From contig NC_059471.1 of NCBI RefSeq assembly GCF_018139145.2, positions 81,614,520-81,678,519 of the forward strand: a stretch of 64,000 bases of DNA. The letters are read 5' to 3'. Numbering within the stretch: the stretch's first letter is position 1; every line of letters begins with the position of its first letter. Both the position numbers and the translations under genes were made by a program. Source of the DNA: Gymnogyps californianus (Eukaryota > Chordata > Aves > Accipitriformes > Cathartidae). Shown here one piece after another: positions 63,401 to 64,000 of the stretch. The notes below the pieces were generated by a model, which worked only from the letters and a program-made list of their open reading frames with translations, made no database searches and was not told the DNA's origin.

Positions 63401-64000
63401 TTCTGCTTTTTTCTATTTGATCTTTTTGGTCTTATACTTCCTGGCAGGGGTATTCTCCTGTAACTTTCTATCCCCTCCCTAAGCATCATGCAACCATTAA
63501 GCACTACTCTCTACTGCTCTAATTCAATGTGTATTCCCAACTTCTGAGAATAACAATGCAGTATCTAGGGCTGAGGAAACACCCACTTCTGACTTTGTCT
63601 CTGGAACCTAACTGTACACTATCTTTGCTTTTTCAACATTTGGCTGAGACTAGGACTTGAATGGGTCTGCTCTGACCTTCAAGTTTAACAGGGGTAAAAG
63701 AAAGGTGATATTTGGGAGCAGCGATTTGAGGGTCAAAGAGATTGTTCTGTACTTGCATATTTTCTCATACTGTGAGTTTTCCAAAAAAGATTTACAGTTT
63801 GGGTTTACTTTGGGAGCTTCAGCTGTTTCTGAGATGAAACTAGCAGCCAAGATTTTTTTTCCCTACAGTGTAACCTTTGGAAAATTTCATCACTGTAGTC
63901 TATTTGGATCTCCAACCCTGTGCTACTTCTGCAGAGCAAAACACACAGAGACTGTTAACCTGCTGAGAACCTGACAAGGATTTCACCAGATGTAAAAGAT
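60417..64000 (-). other. ARHGAP6 intron, truncated by the window edge
   Basis: Intron sequence 5' of the LREEF exon. The upstream RhoGAP exon (expected GIFRVG...KKRVRQ) was sought on the minus strand and not seen, so the intron continues past base 64000. The content is AT-rich with short A and T runs, no recognisable repeat family and no convincing coding sequence. Open frames near 62219-62593 and 62538-62903 look like chance. Confidence 0.7.

Overview
This window is vertebrate nuclear DNA, almost certainly from a bird. It has interrupted genes with GT-AG introns, no operons, about 40% GC by eye, a CR1 retrotransposon 3' end, and a complete solo LTR of a type I recall as common in bird genomes. 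Microsatellites and long non-coding stretches fill the rest. I cannot name the species.

The only protein-coding gene I can support is the 3' half of ARHGAP6 (Rho GTPase-activating protein 6) on the minus strand. Seven coding exons run from 60416 down to the stop codon at 40562. Joined at consensus splice sites they give one uninterrupted frame of 1629 bases: 542 residues plus a stop. The first three exons encode the second half of the RhoGAP domain. The last four encode a serine-rich, proline-containing C-terminal tail ending in ETLV. The exon carrying the catalytic arginine finger, and everything 5' of it, lies beyond base 64000. A 3' UTR of about 1.4 kb with a plausible poly(A) signal follows to about 39170.

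Bases 1 to about 39170 lie downstream of ARHGAP6 and contain no protein-coding gene I can recognise. They hold an isolated CpG island (19560-20040) that looks like a promoter without an identified transcript; a nested palindromic element (11095-11315); a solo LTR with perfect 5-bp target-site duplications (30661-31261); CR1 fragments; a 150-bp polypyrimidine tract; a (TCTA)10 microsatellite; and several AT-rich stretches that look like conserved non-coding enhancers. In mammals the gene facing the ARHGAP6 3' end is HCCS; I found no HCCS coding sequence here.

The introns (741 bp to over 6 kb) are mostly unremarkable. Points of note are a very old MIR-like SINE relic, a G-rich sense-strand tract just upstream of one RhoGAP exon, and two same-strand open stretches in the 6.1-kb intron. 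I see no bacterial, viral-replication or CRISPR-type system, and nothing that I would call a new biological system.
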